A stretch of 64,000 nt of DNA, from contig CAVWEN010000002.1 in NCBI GenBank assembly GCA_963754045.1, positions 682,001-746,000 of the forward strand, written 5' to 3'. The notes under the pieces were generated by a model, which was not told the DNA's origin, ran no database searches, and was given only the letters and a program-made list of their open reading frames with translations. The translations under genes were made by a program, and so were the position numbers. The stretch comes from JALZKA01 sp963754045 (GTDB lineage: Bacteria; Actinomycetota; Thermoleophilia; Solirubrobacterales; 70-9). The stretch's first letter is position 1; every line of letters starts with the position of its first letter. Positions 15,831-34,685 of the stretch are shown in pieces.

Positions 15831-16355
15831 ATGTTTCGCTGGTACGTGATCAACACCTACTCCGGGCACGAGAAGAAGGTCAAGTCCAACCTCGAGCACC
15901 GGGTCGAGACGATGGACGCGCGTCAGCGCGTGCGGCAGGTCGTCGTCCCGACTGAGCAGGTCGCCGAGCTCAAGGACGGCAAGCGCGAGATGGTCGAGAA
16001 GCGCACCATGCCGGGCTACGTCCTGGTCAACATGGACATGACCGACGACGCCTGGAACCTCGTCAAGAACACCCCCGGCGTCACCGGCTTCGTCGGCTCG
16101 CGCAACAAGCCGATTCCGCTTTCCCAGCCCGAGGTCGACCGGCTCATGCATCGCGAGACGGCCGAGCGGCCGCGCGCGCAGGCGCAGTTCGACATCGGCG
16201 AGTCCGTCAAGGTCATCTCCGGGCCGATGTCCGACTTCTCCGGCGAGATCGCCGAGATCAACGAAGACGCTCAGCGCCTCAAGATCCTCGTCTCGATCTT
16301 CGGCCGGGAGACCCCGGTCGAGGTCGGCTACGACCAGGTCAAGAAGGTCGCTTAG
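15831..16355 (+). CDS. nusG: transcription termination/antitermination protein NusG
   Basis: Binds RNA polymerase and couples it to Rho or the ribosome. 174 aa. NGN domain begins MFRWYVINTYSGHEKKV and has MPGYVLVNMDM and NTPGVTGFVG. The KOW domain has FDIGESVKVISGPMSDFSGE. ATG at 15831 matches the family start. It lacks the long acidic N-terminal extension seen in streptomycete NusG. Confidence 0.97.
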   Translation: MFRWYVINTYSGHEKKVKSNLEHRVETMDARQRVRQVVVPTEQVAELKDGKREMVEKRTMPGYVLVNMDMTDDAWNLVKNTPGVTGFVGSRNKPIPLSQPEVDRLMHRETAERPRAQAQFDIGESVKVISGPMSDFSGEIAEINEDAQRLKILVSIFGRETPVEVGYDQVKKVA

Positions 16356-16376
16356 CCCTCACTAGGCTCAAAGGCA

Positions 16377-16802
16377 ATGGCGAAGAAGGTCCTCACACTC
16401 ATCAAGTTGCAGATCCCGGCGGGCGCGGCCAACCCGGCACCTCCGGTCGGCCCTGCCCTCGGCCAGCACGGGGTCAACATCATGGACTTCTGCAAGGCGT
16501 TCAACGCCCAGACGCAGCAAGACACCGGAACGATCATCCCCGTCGAGATCACCGTCTTCGAGGACCGCTCCTTCACCTTCATCACGAAGACCCCGCCAGC
16601 GGCGGTGCTGATCCGCGAGGCGCTCGGGATCGCCAAGGGCTCCGGCGAGCCGAACCGCGAGAAGGTCGGCAAGATCAGCGCTGCCCAGGTCCGTGAGATC
16701 GCCGAGCGCAAGATGCCCGACCTGAACGCCAACGACCTCGACGCGGCGTCGAAGATCATCGCCGGCACCGCCCGGTCGATGGGCGTGGACGTGATCGACT
16801 GA
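16377..16802 (+). CDS. rplK: 50S ribosomal protein L11
   Basis: 141-aa protein of the GTPase-associated centre, binding 23S rRNA and contacting EF-G. The N-terminal VLTLIKLQIPAGAANPAPPV and GPALGQHGVNIMDFCKAFN are canonical and include the Pro-rich hinge and target Lys for methylation. The C-terminal RNA-binding domain ends ARSMGVDV. The stop overlaps the rplA ATG (TGATG), so the two are translationally coupled. Confidence 0.98.
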   Translation: MAKKVLTLIKLQIPAGAANPAPPVGPALGQHGVNIMDFCKAFNAQTQQDTGTIIPVEITVFEDRSFTFITKTPPAAVLIREALGIAKGSGEPNREKVGKISAAQVREIAERKMPDLNANDLDAASKIIAGTARSMGVDVID

Positions 16803-17578
16803 TGGCCCGCCCCCGCTCAAAGCGCTACCGCGAGGCGCTGGACGCGATCGACAGAACGCACCAGTACCCGCCGGTAGAGGCGATCGCACTGATCAAGGGC
16901 GCTCAGCCCGCCAAGTTCGACGAGTCGGTCGAGCTGCACATGCGCCTGGGCGTCAACGTCCGCCACGCTGATGAGCAGCTTCGCGGCACCCTGGCTCTGC
17001 CGAACGGCCTCGGCAAGGACGTCACCGTCGCCGTCTTCGCCGAGGGCGACGCCGCTCGGGCCGCCACCGAGGCCGGGGCCGACTTCGTCGGTGCCGCCGA
17101 CCTCGCGACCAAGGTGGAGGAGGGCTGGACCGACTTCGACGTTGCGATCTCCACGCCCGCGGCCATGGGCCCGATCGTTTCGAAGCTCGGGCGCGTGCTC
17201 GGGCCCCAGGGCAAGATGCCGAACCCGAAGGTCGGAACCGTCACCGACGACGTCGCCAAGGCCGTCGCCGAGGCGAAGGCCGGCAAGGTCGAGTACCGCA
17301 CCGACCGTCAGGCGATCGTTCACCTGACGATCGGTAAGGCCAGCTTCACGGAGCGAGCCCTGCTCGAAAACTACGCGGCCGTGATCGACGAGATCATCCG
17401 CGCCAAGCCCGCCGCTGCGAAGGGGCGCTACCTACTCTCCGTCACCCTGACGACCACGATGGGCCCCGGGGTCCACGTCGACGCCGGGCTGACCCGCGAA
17501 TCCGAGATCCTCGGCGGCGAGTCCGCGGCGGAGGAAGCTCCGACGCCCGACGCCGAGCCCGTCCCAGAGCCCGCCTAG
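16802..17578 (+). CDS. rplA: 50S ribosomal protein L1
   Basis: L1-stalk protein and, in other bacteria, translational repressor of its own operon. Core of about 230 aa with SVELHMRLGVNVRHADEQLR, VLGPQGKMPNPKVGTV and TTTMGPGVHVD. The last 20-25 residues (from about SAAEEAPTPDAEPVPEPA) form an acidic Pro-rich tail not in the standard protein. Its end overlaps a small antisense gene by 4 bp, which separates it from rplJ. Confidence 0.97.
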   Translation: MARPRSKRYREALDAIDRTHQYPPVEAIALIKGAQPAKFDESVELHMRLGVNVRHADEQLRGTLALPNGLGKDVTVAVFAEGDAARAATEAGADFVGAADLATKVEEGWTDFDVAISTPAAMGPIVSKLGRVLGPQGKMPNPKVGTVTDDVAKAVAEAKAGKVEYRTDRQAIVHLTIGKASFTERALLENYAAVIDEIIRAKPAAAKGRYLLSVTLTTTMGPGVHVDAGLTRESEILGGESAAEEAPTPDAEPVPEPA

Positions 17579-17844
17579 CCCAGCAGCTCTTCGTCTCGCC
17601 CGGGCCGGTACAGGAAGGCCGCCAGCGCGCCGACGACGATCACGATGTCGGCGATCACGATGATGTGATCCCAGCCGTGGATCGCCTCCACCATCGCCCA
17701 GCTGAGCGCGGCGAGCACGCCCAGTCCGACCAGCACGAAGCCGACCGACCAGCGCCTCCCGGCGGCGGTCTGCTTGATCAGCGTTTCGGTCCCGATCGTC
17801 GCGCGTTCGAACGAGTTGCGATCGCCCATCGACATGTTCGCCAT
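17575..17844 (-). CDS. small membrane protein, two transmembrane helices
   Basis: An 89-aa protein of unknown family. Residues 1-30 are polar, followed by two hydrophobic helices (WSVGFVLVGLGVLAALSWAM and IIVIADIVIVVGALAAFLY) and a short charged tail. It lies antisense between rplA and rplJ, overlapping rplA by 4 bp and divergent from the L10 leader. Its location suggests a promoter pair with rplJ. No function assigned. Confidence 0.6.
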   Translation of the reverse strand: MANMSMGDRNSFERATIGTETLIKQTAAGRRWSVGFVLVGLGVLAALSWAMVEAIHGWDHIIVIADIVIVVGALAAFLYRPGRDEELLG

Positions 17845-17940
17845 TGATCCCCCTCGGGTCGGGTAGTGCGGGTTGGCGCGACCCTAGCCCTTCCACCCCG
17901 GGCGTTGTGTGCGATTGGCTACACTGCGCGGCCGAAACTT

Positions 17941-18043
17941 CGCCTGCCGAAGACCACTGGCCGGGGCCCTCCCGTAATTCCAGTGCAGGTGGCGCCCGAA
18001 GAGCATTCGTCTTCGAGCCCACCCTTGCGTGGGCTTTTTCTTT
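17941..18043 (+). promoter_or_regulatory. ribosomal protein L10 leader RNA with terminator-like hairpin
   Basis: The motif CCTGCCGAAGACCACTGG, the pairing CACTGG (17955-17960) with CCAGTG (17980-17985), and CAGGTGGCGCCCGAAGAGC match the L10 leader that L10(L12)4 binds for autoregulation. It is followed by a hairpin (17 AGCCCAC arm at 18016-18022, GTGGGCT arm at 18029-18035) and TTTTTCTTT (18035-18043), giving a transcriptional attenuator. TACACT at 17920-17925 could be the -10. Confidence 0.8.
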
Positions 18044-18064
18044 GGGCCTACCCGGACTTACCAA

Positions 18065-18781
18065 ATGAACCGAGACGAAAAGACAGCGGTGGTCGACGAG
18101 CTGGCCGAGAGCCTCCAGCAGGCGGAGGCGATCTTTGCCGTGGAGTACCGCGGCATCAGCGTCCCCCAGGCGGCCGAGCTGCGCACCAAACTGCGCGAAT
18201 CCGACGCGAGCTTCAAGGTCGTCAAGAACCGCCTCGCCAAGCTCGCCGCCACCAAGGCCGGAACCGAGGGGCTTGACGACCTCCTCAACGGGCCGATCGC
18301 GCTCACCCTGATCCAGGGCGACGCCGTTACCGCTGCGAAGACGATCTCCGACTTCACCAAGGAGCACGAGATCCTGGTGTACCGCGGCGGGATCATGGAC
18401 GGCGAGCCGCTCGATTCAGAGAGCTTTATGGCGATCTCGAAGCTGCCGGGCCGCGACGTGCTCTACGGCCAGCTGGTGGGCCTCACGGCCAGCCCGCTCA
18501 CCGGCCTGGCGGCCGGCCTCAGCAACCTGATCTCCGGGCTCGGGCGTCAGCTGGCCCAGATCGCCGAGCTGGGCCTCGTCGCGGGCGAGGCTCCGGCCGA
18601 GGAGGCGCCGGCCGCCCCGGCCGATGAGGCGCCCGCTGCCGAAGCCGCCGAAGAGACTTCAGAGGCCACTGAGGCCGAAGAGACAACCGAGAAACAAGAG
18701 GAGCCGTCTGAGGAATCCGCGCCGGAAGGCGATGACTCCGAGGCAGCGGATTCCGAAGACGAAACTCCCGAGGAGGAATAA
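18065..18781 (+). CDS. rplJ: 50S ribosomal protein L10 with acidic C-terminal extension
   Basis: Stalk base protein that anchors L7/L12 dimers. ATG at 18065 gives MNRDEKTAVVDELAESLQQA, then FAVEYRGISVPQAAELR and FKVVKNRLAKLA, all typical. The usual protein is about 175 aa; this one is 238 aa. The last about 60 residues are Glu/Ala/Pro-rich (for example TEAEETTEKQEEPSEESAPE). Translation is probably controlled by the leader just upstream. Followed by rplL after 3 bp. Confidence 0.96.
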   Translation: MNRDEKTAVVDELAESLQQAEAIFAVEYRGISVPQAAELRTKLRESDASFKVVKNRLAKLAATKAGTEGLDDLLNGPIALTLIQGDAVTAAKTISDFTKEHEILVYRGGIMDGEPLDSESFMAISKLPGRDVLYGQLVGLTASPLTGLAAGLSNLISGLGRQLAQIAELGLVAGEAPAEEAPAAPADEAPAAEAAEETSEATEAEETTEKQEEPSEESAPEGDDSEAADSEDETPEEE

Positions 18782-18784
18782 GAC

Positions 18785-19171
18785 ATGGCAACCAGCACTG
18801 CTGATTGGATCGACGAGCTCAAGGGCATTTCCGTGCTCGAACTCTCTGAGCGCATCAAGGCGCTCGAGGAAGAGTTCGGCGTATCGGCAACGGCCGTCGC
18901 GGCGGCTGCCCCCGCTGCGGGCGGTGGCGACGGCGGCGGCGACGCCGGAGCTGAGGAGTCCTCGACCGTCGACGTGGTTCTGACCGCCGCCGGCGAAAAG
19001 AAGGTCCCCGTGATCAAGGCCGTTCGAGCTGCGACCGGCCTCGGTCTCAAGGAGGCCAAGGCACTCGTCGACGGCGCACCGAGCCCCGTCAAGGAGGGCA
19101 TCGAACGCGACGAGGCGGAGAAGCTCAAGGCCGACATCGAAGAGGCCGGCGGCACCGTCGAGCTGAAGTAA
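18785..19171 (+). CDS. rplL: 50S ribosomal protein L7/L12
   Basis: Stalk protein that recruits translation factors; 128 aa. N-terminal dimerisation domain (LKGISVLELSERIKALEEEF), an Ala/Gly hinge with AAGGGDGGGDAGAEE, and the factor-binding C-terminal domain (KKVPVIKAVRAATGLGLKEA, KALVDGAPSPVKEGI). All conserved. The hinge is rather Gly-rich. Confidence 0.98.
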   Translation: MATSTADWIDELKGISVLELSERIKALEEEFGVSATAVAAAAPAAGGGDGGGDAGAEESSTVDVVLTAAGEKKVPVIKAVRAATGLGLKEAKALVDGAPSPVKEGIERDEAEKLKADIEEAGGTVELK

Positions 19172-19215
19172 CTTCACTTTCCGGGCAGGGGGAAACCCTG
19201 CCACATCGACTGCGC

Positions 19216-19273
19216 TTGAATTGAGCGCGGGCGATGTTGTATATTCACGGGTCGCGCGCCGTTGGCCCTTTTT
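19216..19273 (+). promoter_or_regulatory. rpoB promoter and early weak hairpin
   Basis: TTGAAT (19216-19221), an 18-nt spacer and TATATT (19240-19245) make the best housekeeping promoter in the window, inside the 157-bp gap between rplL and rpoB. A weak GGGTC/GGCCC stem (19249-19253 with 19264-19268) followed by TTTTT (19269-19273) lies at the expected transcript start, similar in position to the T-tailed hairpins before fusA and rplJ but less stable. Confidence 0.65.
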
Positions 19274-19328
19274 CCTGTGGATCTGCGCCGATCCGCTGCC
19301 CATAACGACCACCTGAGGAGTCGCCCAG

Positions 19329-22865
<3,537 letters not shown>

Positions 22866-22867
22866 GC

Positions 22868-26911
<4,044 letters not shown>

Positions 26912-26931
26912 CTAGCGACAGGGACCCGACG

Positions 26932-27222
26932 TCACGAGCGCCGAGCGTGCGCCTTGCGTCCACCGTGGACGGCGATCGCCCGCTCGCGATTGCGCGTGGC
27001 AGGAACTGGTAGCGCGGCGGGCGCGTGCGGTCCGCGACGGGGGCCGCGCGGACGCGTCGGGCTGCGCCGGAAACGGCGATGGCGGTGGTCGCCGTCCTCG
27101 TCGGCAGGCGCCTCCTCGGGCAGGGTATGCGCGTGGAGTGCCCACCACACGATGTAGAGCAGCAGCCCGACGGGGATCTTCAAGACCACCATCAAAAAGA
27201 AGATGGGCACCCAGCCATCCAC
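26932..27222 (-). CDS. small membrane protein, Arg/His-rich tail
   Basis: A 96-aa protein with one or two N-terminal transmembrane helices (VPIFFLMVVLKIPVGLLLYI) followed by a basic, Pro/Arg/His-rich tail (RHRRFRRSPTRPRGPRRG). No family recognised. It converges with rpoC, ending 21 bp after the rpoC stop. The low-complexity tail lowers my confidence that the full length is translated. Confidence 0.5.
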   Translation of the reverse strand: MDGWVPIFFLMVVLKIPVGLLLYIVWWALHAHTLPEEAPADEDGDHRHRRFRRSPTRPRGPRRGPHAPAALPVPATRNRERAIAVHGGRKAHARRS

Positions 27223-27233
27223 GAGAGGTCAGT

Positions 27234-27722
27234 CTACGCTGCCGACAGCCCGTCCGCCCAGGCGATCATCGCCTCGACGTGACCATCAGTCAGCCCAACG
27301 TGCGAATCCGTGGGCACAAGCAGGGTTGGCCATTCCCGGTCGGCGGCCCAGGCATGACAATTATCGTCGAGGTTGTCGTCCACCCACGCGAGCGGCTTGC
27401 CTCGCCCGAACTCCTCGAGAGCCTCGAGCTTCCAATGCGCGGTGCCAAAGCGCGCGCGACCGCCAAAGGTGAGGAAATGCAGCTGGGGAAGACCGAGCAG
27501 CAGCGGAAGGTGGTCGTTCGCCCGATCCTCCCAGCCCGTGGCCCAGACGAGGTCGAAATGCTCGCTGAGGCGCAACAGCCGTTCGCCCACACCGTCGGAG
27601 ATGCAGTGCGGGATGCCGTCGATCACGTGGAACTGGCCGGGCAACTCGTCCAGGGGCCCGTCGAAGCCAAAGAGGCTGATGACGCCGTCGACGTCCACTG
27701 CGAGGATCGGTCTCTGAGGCAT
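27234..27722 (-). CDS. HAD-like domain protein
   Basis: A 162-aa HAD-superfamily-type protein. The start MPQRPILAVDVDGVISLFGF has the DxD motif of HAD phosphohydrolases; VWATGWEDRAND and LAWVDDNLDD resemble motifs II and IV of HAD 'swiss army knife' RNA-repair-like and nucleotidase-like proteins. ATG at 27722 fits this motif spacing; the frame extends further into rpsL antisense, which I discard. Divergent from rpsL with only 44 bp between. Substrate unknown. Confidence 0.78.
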   Translation of the reverse strand: MPQRPILAVDVDGVISLFGFDGPLDELPGQFHVIDGIPHCISDGVGERLLRLSEHFDLVWATGWEDRANDHLPLLLGLPQLHFLTFGGRARFGTAHWKLEALEEFGRGKPLAWVDDNLDDNCHAWAADREWPTLLVPTDSHVGLTDGHVEAMIAWADGLSAA

Positions 27723-27766
27723 GAAAAGGGCAGAGTACTGGCGGCGCTCCGCTACGATCCCTCGCT

Positions 27767-28159
27767 GTGCCAAGCACGAATCAGCTGATCCGCAAGGGCC
27801 GCAAGAGCCCTTCGAAGAAGGTCTCCACGCCCGGGTTGAAATCCGGCCAGGGGCGCAAGCAGCGCATCGCCGCGCCGCAGCGCCGCGGCGTCTGTACCCG
27901 CGTCTACACGGCAACGCCGAAGAAGCCGAACTCCGCTTTGCGCAAGGTCGCCCGCGTTCGGTTGACCAACGGGATGGAGGTCACCTGTTACATCCCGGGC
28001 GAGGGTCACAACCTGCAGGAGCACTCGGTCGTGCTCGTACGCGGTGGGCGCGTAAAGGATCTTCCCGGGGTGCGCTACAAGGTGATTCGCGGCACCCTCG
28101 ACGCCTCCGGCGTCTCCGAGCGCAAGCAGTCGCGCTCCGCCTACGGGGTCAAGAAGTAA
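27767..28159 (+). CDS. rpsL: 30S ribosomal protein S12
   Basis: Decoding-centre protein, 130 aa. GTG start gives (M)PSTNQLIRKGRKSPSKK. The streptomycin-site lysines are wild type in VYTATPKKPNSALRKVARV and in GGRVKDLPGVRYKVIRG, where the Asp is the methylthiolation site in other bacteria. The stop overlaps the rpsG start. Divergent from the HAD gene; the promoter must lie in or upstream of the 44-bp gap (TACGAT at 27753-27758 is a candidate -10). Confidence 0.98.
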   Translation: MPSTNQLIRKGRKSPSKKVSTPGLKSGQGRKQRIAAPQRRGVCTRVYTATPKKPNSALRKVARVRLTNGMEVTCYIPGEGHNLQEHSVVLVRGGRVKDLPGVRYKVIRGTLDASGVSERKQSRSAYGVKK

Positions 28160-28629
28160 TGCCCCGCAGGGCGCGCGCAACCATCCGGCCAGTTGAGCCG
28201 GACGCTCAGCACCGCAGCCGACTCGTCCAGCAACTCATCAACAAGGTGATGCTGCACGGCAAGAAGGCGCGTGCAGAACAGATCACTTACGACGCTCTGG
28301 CGATCATTGGCGAGCGCACCGGGCGTCCCCCCGTCGAGGTCCTCGACGAGGCCGTCAAGGAACTGACCCCGACGCTCGAGGTCCGCTCCCGGCGAGTCGG
28401 CGGTGCGACCTACCAGGTGCCCGTCGAGGTGCCCGCCCGCCGGGCACGCACGCTTGCGGTGCGCTGGCTCGTCTCCTTCGCTCGCAACCGCCGCGAGAAG
28501 TCGATGGCCGACCGGCTCGCAAGCGAAATCCTCGAGGCGACCCAGCAGCAGGGCGCCGCTTGGAAGCGGAAGGACGACATCTTCCGCATGGCGCAGGCCA
28601 ACAAGGCCTTCGCCCACTACCGCTGGTAG
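28159..28629 (+). CDS. rpsG: 30S ribosomal protein S7
   Basis: Primary 16S rRNA-binding protein of the head, 156 aa. ATG at 28159 overlaps the rpsL stop (TAATG). Conserved: LINKVMLHGKKARAEQITYD, EVRSRRVGGATYQVPVEV, KRKDDIFRMAQANKAFAHYR. Usually followed directly by fusA, but here two antisense membrane genes intervene. Confidence 0.98.
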   Translation: MPRRARATIRPVEPDAQHRSRLVQQLINKVMLHGKKARAEQITYDALAIIGERTGRPPVEVLDEAVKELTPTLEVRSRRVGGATYQVPVEVPARRARTLAVRWLVSFARNRREKSMADRLASEILEATQQQGAAWKRKDDIFRMAQANKAFAHYRW

Positions 28630-28642
28630 GTCCTGCGCGGAT

Positions 28643-29209
28643 CTAGCCGGAGGTTTGCTCGGCTTCGCGACTGCTAGTAGCGGCGCCGTTGTCGCCGGCC
28701 TCGGCCGCCCGACCGGCTTCGCCGACGCTCGCAGCCACGGGCCCGCCCGCCGCCTCGCCGCTCGGGCGCAGGCCGGCCAGCTGCTCCTCGGTCATTGTCG
28801 CCAGCGCGACGCCGCTGATCGCGAGCGCGAGCGCGCCGACCATCTCGAGCCAGAAGCCGGCCTGGGGCACCGTTTCGGCGTTGAGGAAGGACTGTCTGGC
28901 GTCATCGAGGGTCCCGACCTGGCCGGCGTCCGGCAGGTCCACGAGCAAGAAGACGAGGAGGGCGATCGCCCCCATTGTCGCGACGCCAATGGCCGCCGGA
29001 CGCGAGGCGGCCCAGACCGCGAAGAACGTGGAGCCAATCGCGAAGGCGGCGATCACGAACATCGCGTTGCCGTGACGGTCGCCAGCGCCCTGTGAGTCCA
29101 GCGGCTCGCCGCCGGAGTTGACGAACTCGAACATCGTCAGCAGCTCCGAGCCGATGAGCAACACCGCGGCGGCGAGGCACGCCCAGGGGAGCAGACGCTC
29201 GGCCCTCAC
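28643..29209 (-). CDS. membrane protein, four predicted helices
   Basis: A 188-aa membrane protein of no recognised family. Hydrophobic segments: LLPWACLAAAVLLIGSELL, AMFVIAAFAIGSTFFAVWAA, AIGVATMGAIALLVFLLV and GFWLEMVGALALAISGVAL. Layout and loop lengths are like the last part of the gene before it, so the two may be diverged relatives. The GTG start at 29209 is fixed by a GTGA overlap with that gene's stop. Ala/Glu-rich C-terminal tail. Converges with rpsG, 13 bp apart. Confidence 0.7.
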   Translation of the reverse strand: MRAERLLPWACLAAAVLLIGSELLTMFEFVNSGGEPLDSQGAGDRHGNAMFVIAAFAIGSTFFAVWAASRPAAIGVATMGAIALLVFLLVDLPDAGQVGTLDDARQSFLNAETVPQAGFWLEMVGALALAISGVALATMTEEQLAGLRPSGEAAGGPVAASVGEAGRAAEAGDNGAATSSREAEQTSG

Positions 29210-30003
29210 GTTCCCGCCCTCGACGTCCGCCAGGGAGGCGGCCTGAGGCGCAAGCTCCGGCGCGCGCCATCGACCGGTCGACGTTCGCCACTGCGGTATG
29301 CGCGCATGTGCCGGGTGATCAGGGGTGCGGAGACGATCAGGACCACGCCACAGACGAGCTGGGCCCAAAAGCCGCCGAGTAGCGACGCCTGAACGCCTTC
29401 GTAGGCAATTGCGGCGGTGCCCTCATCGAGCCCCTTGGGGCGGTCCACGAGCAGGCTGACAGCCACTACCGCGATTCCGATCGAGGGAAGAAGCCGCGCT
29501 GCCTGCCAGCGCCGTACCGAGGCTGCAACCACGGCCAGGGCGAGCACGCCCAGGGGTATGCCGATCCAAAGATGGGCGCTCCCCGCGCTCGACGACTCGA
29601 CCTGCGGAGCGGCGGCGACAGCCTCGACTCCCGCATAGCTATCGGTGCTGATCGAGATCGAGCTGTAATCGGCGAACTGAGACGCGACCAAACCGATCGA
29701 CGCCGCAGCCGCCACAACCAGAGCGGCTCGGGCGGGCGTGATGATGTTCTGGGCGATGATGCGCGCCACCCCGGCAGCTCGCCAAAACCGCACCAACAGG
29801 GGCCAGACAACCAGCCAGCCCGCGAGGACGATCCCACCGGCCAGCTCGGCGAGCCGCATGAACAGCTGCGCGGGGATGCGCACCATTTCGCGGAGGAGCG
29901 CCCAAAGCTCGAACAGCGTCCTGCGCAGCCCCGTCGGGAGGCCACGCGGAACCCGCTTCGGGGCAAGCTTCTTGACCCTCTCCAAGGGCTTGTTCATGCG
30001 CAT
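29206..30003 (-). CDS. membrane protein, multiple predicted helices
   Basis: A 265-aa membrane protein I do not recognise. A basic N-terminus (MNKPLERVKKLAPKRVPRG) is followed by hydrophobic segments near GGIVLAGWLVVWPLLVRFW, AALVVAAAASIGLVASQFA, LWIGIPLGVLALAVVAASV, IGIAVVAVSLLV and GGFWAQLVCGVVLIVSAPL, then an Arg-rich tail. A serine-rich outer loop separates the second and third. It leads a two-gene operon and is divergent from fusA. ATG at 29997 is an alternative start. Confidence 0.7.
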   Translation of the reverse strand: MRMNKPLERVKKLAPKRVPRGLPTGLRRTLFELWALLREMVRIPAQLFMRLAELAGGIVLAGWLVVWPLLVRFWRAAGVARIIAQNIITPARAALVVAAAASIGLVASQFADYSSISISTDSYAGVEAVAAAPQVESSSAGSAHLWIGIPLGVLALAVVAASVRRWQAARLLPSIGIAVVAVSLLVDRPKGLDEGTAAIAYEGVQASLLGGFWAQLVCGVVLIVSAPLITRHMRAYRSGERRPVDGARRSLRLRPPPWRTSRAGT

Positions 30004-30034
30004 CTGGGGGTCCCGAAAGGCCTCATGCCTCTGC

Positions 30035-30082
30035 TATAGTCATGCGTCGCTCGCGCCTGGGCCCGCAAGGGCCTTTTTCTTT
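30035..30082 (+). promoter_or_regulatory. fusA promoter and early terminator-like hairpin
   Basis: TATAGT (30035-30040) is a good -10 with no clear -35. About 20 nt downstream a hairpin GGCCC-GCAA-GGGCC (30060-30073, GNRA loop) is followed by TTTTTCTTT (30074-30082). The region lies between divergent genes, so the hairpin cannot be the terminator of an upstream gene on this strand. It fits an attenuator at the very start of the fusA transcript. A second stem GCGCTC-GGC-GAGCGC follows. Confidence 0.6.
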
Positions 30083-30178
30083 GAGCGCTCGGCGAGCGCG
30101 TACCTGACTTCTCCTCCTTGCAGGAGCGGATCAGTGTCCGCTCGTCACACAACCTCAGCCCCACACTCTAGGACAACC

Positions 30179-32281
<2,103 letters not shown>

Positions 32282-32290
<9 letters not shown>

Positions 32291-32307
32291 CGCGTCCTAG
32301 CTATATT
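32282..32307 (+). promoter_or_regulatory. possible tuf -10 box next to a tandem 10-bp repeat
   Basis: GCGTCCTAGC occurs twice in tandem (32282-32291 and 32292-32301); the first copy contains the fusA stop. TATATT follows at 32302-32307 and could be the -10 of a separate tuf promoter, 77 nt before the tuf start. No -35 is visible. The remaining leader has only a small GTTCG/CGAAC stem. Confidence 0.4.
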
Positions 32308-32383
32308 CCTCGGGTTCGTCCGCGAACTCGATTACTCACGAAAACTTTCCACTGAAACCCCTTAAGGACTGGAGAAGCACCGA

Positions 32384-33565
<1,182 letters not shown>

Positions 33566-33576
33566 GACCAGTACCG

Positions 33577-33604
33577 GGGATCGGCCGTCGGCCGGTCCCT
33601 TTTT
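33577..33604 (+). terminator. terminator after tuf
   Basis: A 10-bp stem GGGATCGGCC (33577-33586) with GGCCGGTCCC (33590-33599), loop GTC, followed by TTTTT (33600-33604). It separates fusA-tuf from the S10 cluster. Confidence 0.8.
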
Positions 33605-33652
33605 CGCGGTTCTGGCTAGGGCCGCGTGTCAAGGACATAAAGCGACTACCAA

Positions 33653-33681
33653 GGGGCGGCGCTCCGTTAGAGCGGCGCCCC
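33653..33681 (+). promoter_or_regulatory. hairpin in the leader of rpsJ
   Basis: GGGGCGGCGCTC (33653-33664) pairs with GAGCGGCGCCCC (33670-33681) with one G-G mismatch and loop CGTTA, 39 nt before the rpsJ ATG. It may be part of an S10-operon leader such as the site L4 uses elsewhere, but there is no T run and no recognised Rfam motif. Confidence 0.4.
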
Positions 33682-33720
33682 GGTTGCGCGAGAGAAAGAG
33701 TTCGAGAGCAAGCACGGCAG

Positions 33721-34044
33721 ATGGCAACACTCGCCACCAACAAAATCCGGATCAGGCTCAAGGCCTACGACCACGAGGCGATCGATCGCGCGGCGCGCGA
33801 GATCGTTGACACGGCGAACCGAACCGGCGCGACGGTCTCCGGGCCGGTGCCGCTGCCGACGGAGAAGAACGTCTACTGCGTGATCAAGTCCCCGTTTAAG
33901 GACAAGGACTCGCGTGAGCACTTCGAAATCCGCACCCACAAGCGCCTGATCGATATCCAGCAGCCGACCCCGAAGACGATCGACTCGCTCCAGCGCCTCG
34001 ATGCGCTGCCCGCGGGCGTCGACATCGAGATCAAGCTCGGCTAG
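33721..34044 (+). CDS. rpsJ: 30S ribosomal protein S10
   Basis: 107-aa head protein, also the NusE antitermination factor. Conserved KIRIRLKAYDHEAIDRAARE, VSGPVPLPTEKNVYCVIKSP and HFEIRTHKRLIDI. The rRNA-contacting loop is normal. First gene of the S10 cluster; ATG at 33721 directly after an AGCACGGCAG stretch without a strong ribosome site. Confidence 0.98.
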   Translation: MATLATNKIRIRLKAYDHEAIDRAAREIVDTANRTGATVSGPVPLPTEKNVYCVIKSPFKDKDSREHFEIRTHKRLIDIQQPTPKTIDSLQRLDALPAGVDIEIKLG

Positions 34045-34055
34045 GTGGATCCGGC

Positions 34056-34685
34056 GTGGCGGCGATCATCGGCAGGAAGGTCGGGATGACCCAGCTTTTC
34101 CGCGACGACGGCACGGTCATCCCAGTGACCGTGATCGAGGCCGGTCCCTGCCCGGTCACCGCCGTTCGAGATGCCGAGCGCGACGGCTACGCGGCCGTGC
34201 AGCTTGGCTTCGACGAAGTCGCAGATCGTAAGCTCTCGGCGGCCGAGTTGGGCCACCTGAAGGCGGCCAGCGCGGCTCCGGTGCGCACCCTGGTTGAGTT
34301 TCGCGACGAGAGCCTCGGCTCCGAGGACGGTCCCAAGATTGGCGACGCAGCCACCGTGGAGCAGTTCGAGGCCGGACAGCGCGTCAAGGTCGCCGGCGTC
34401 AGCAAGGGCAAGGGCTTCCAGGGAACCATCAAGCGACACGGCTTTGGCCGCGGCCCGGTCAGCCATGGATCGCACAACGTGCGCGCTCCGGGCTCGATCG
34501 GCGCCAGCGCCGACCCGGCGCGCGTCTTCAAGGGTGTTCGCATGCCGGGCCAGATGGGCAACAAGCGCATCACGCAGCGCGGGCTCGAGGTCGTCGAGGT
34601 CGACGCCGAGCGCAACCTTCTGATGCTGCGGGGCGCCGTCCCCGGGCCGAGCAATGGCACCGTCGAGGTGAGAACCGATGGCTAG
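34056..34685 (+). CDS. rplC: 50S ribosomal protein L3
   Basis: Early-assembly large-subunit protein reaching the peptidyl-transferase centre. 209 aa, GTG start. Conserved IIGRKVGMTQLFRDDGTVIP, GKGFQGTIKRHGFGRGPVSH and MPGQMGNKRITQRGL, including the Gln methylated by PrmB in other bacteria. Overlaps rplD by 8 bp. Confidence 0.98.
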   Translation: MAAIIGRKVGMTQLFRDDGTVIPVTVIEAGPCPVTAVRDAERDGYAAVQLGFDEVADRKLSAAELGHLKAASAAPVRTLVEFRDESLGSEDGPKIGDAATVEQFEAGQRVKVAGVSKGKGFQGTIKRHGFGRGPVSHGSHNVRAPGSIGASADPARVFKGVRMPGQMGNKRITQRGLEVVEVDAERNLLMLRGAVPGPSNGTVEVRTDG

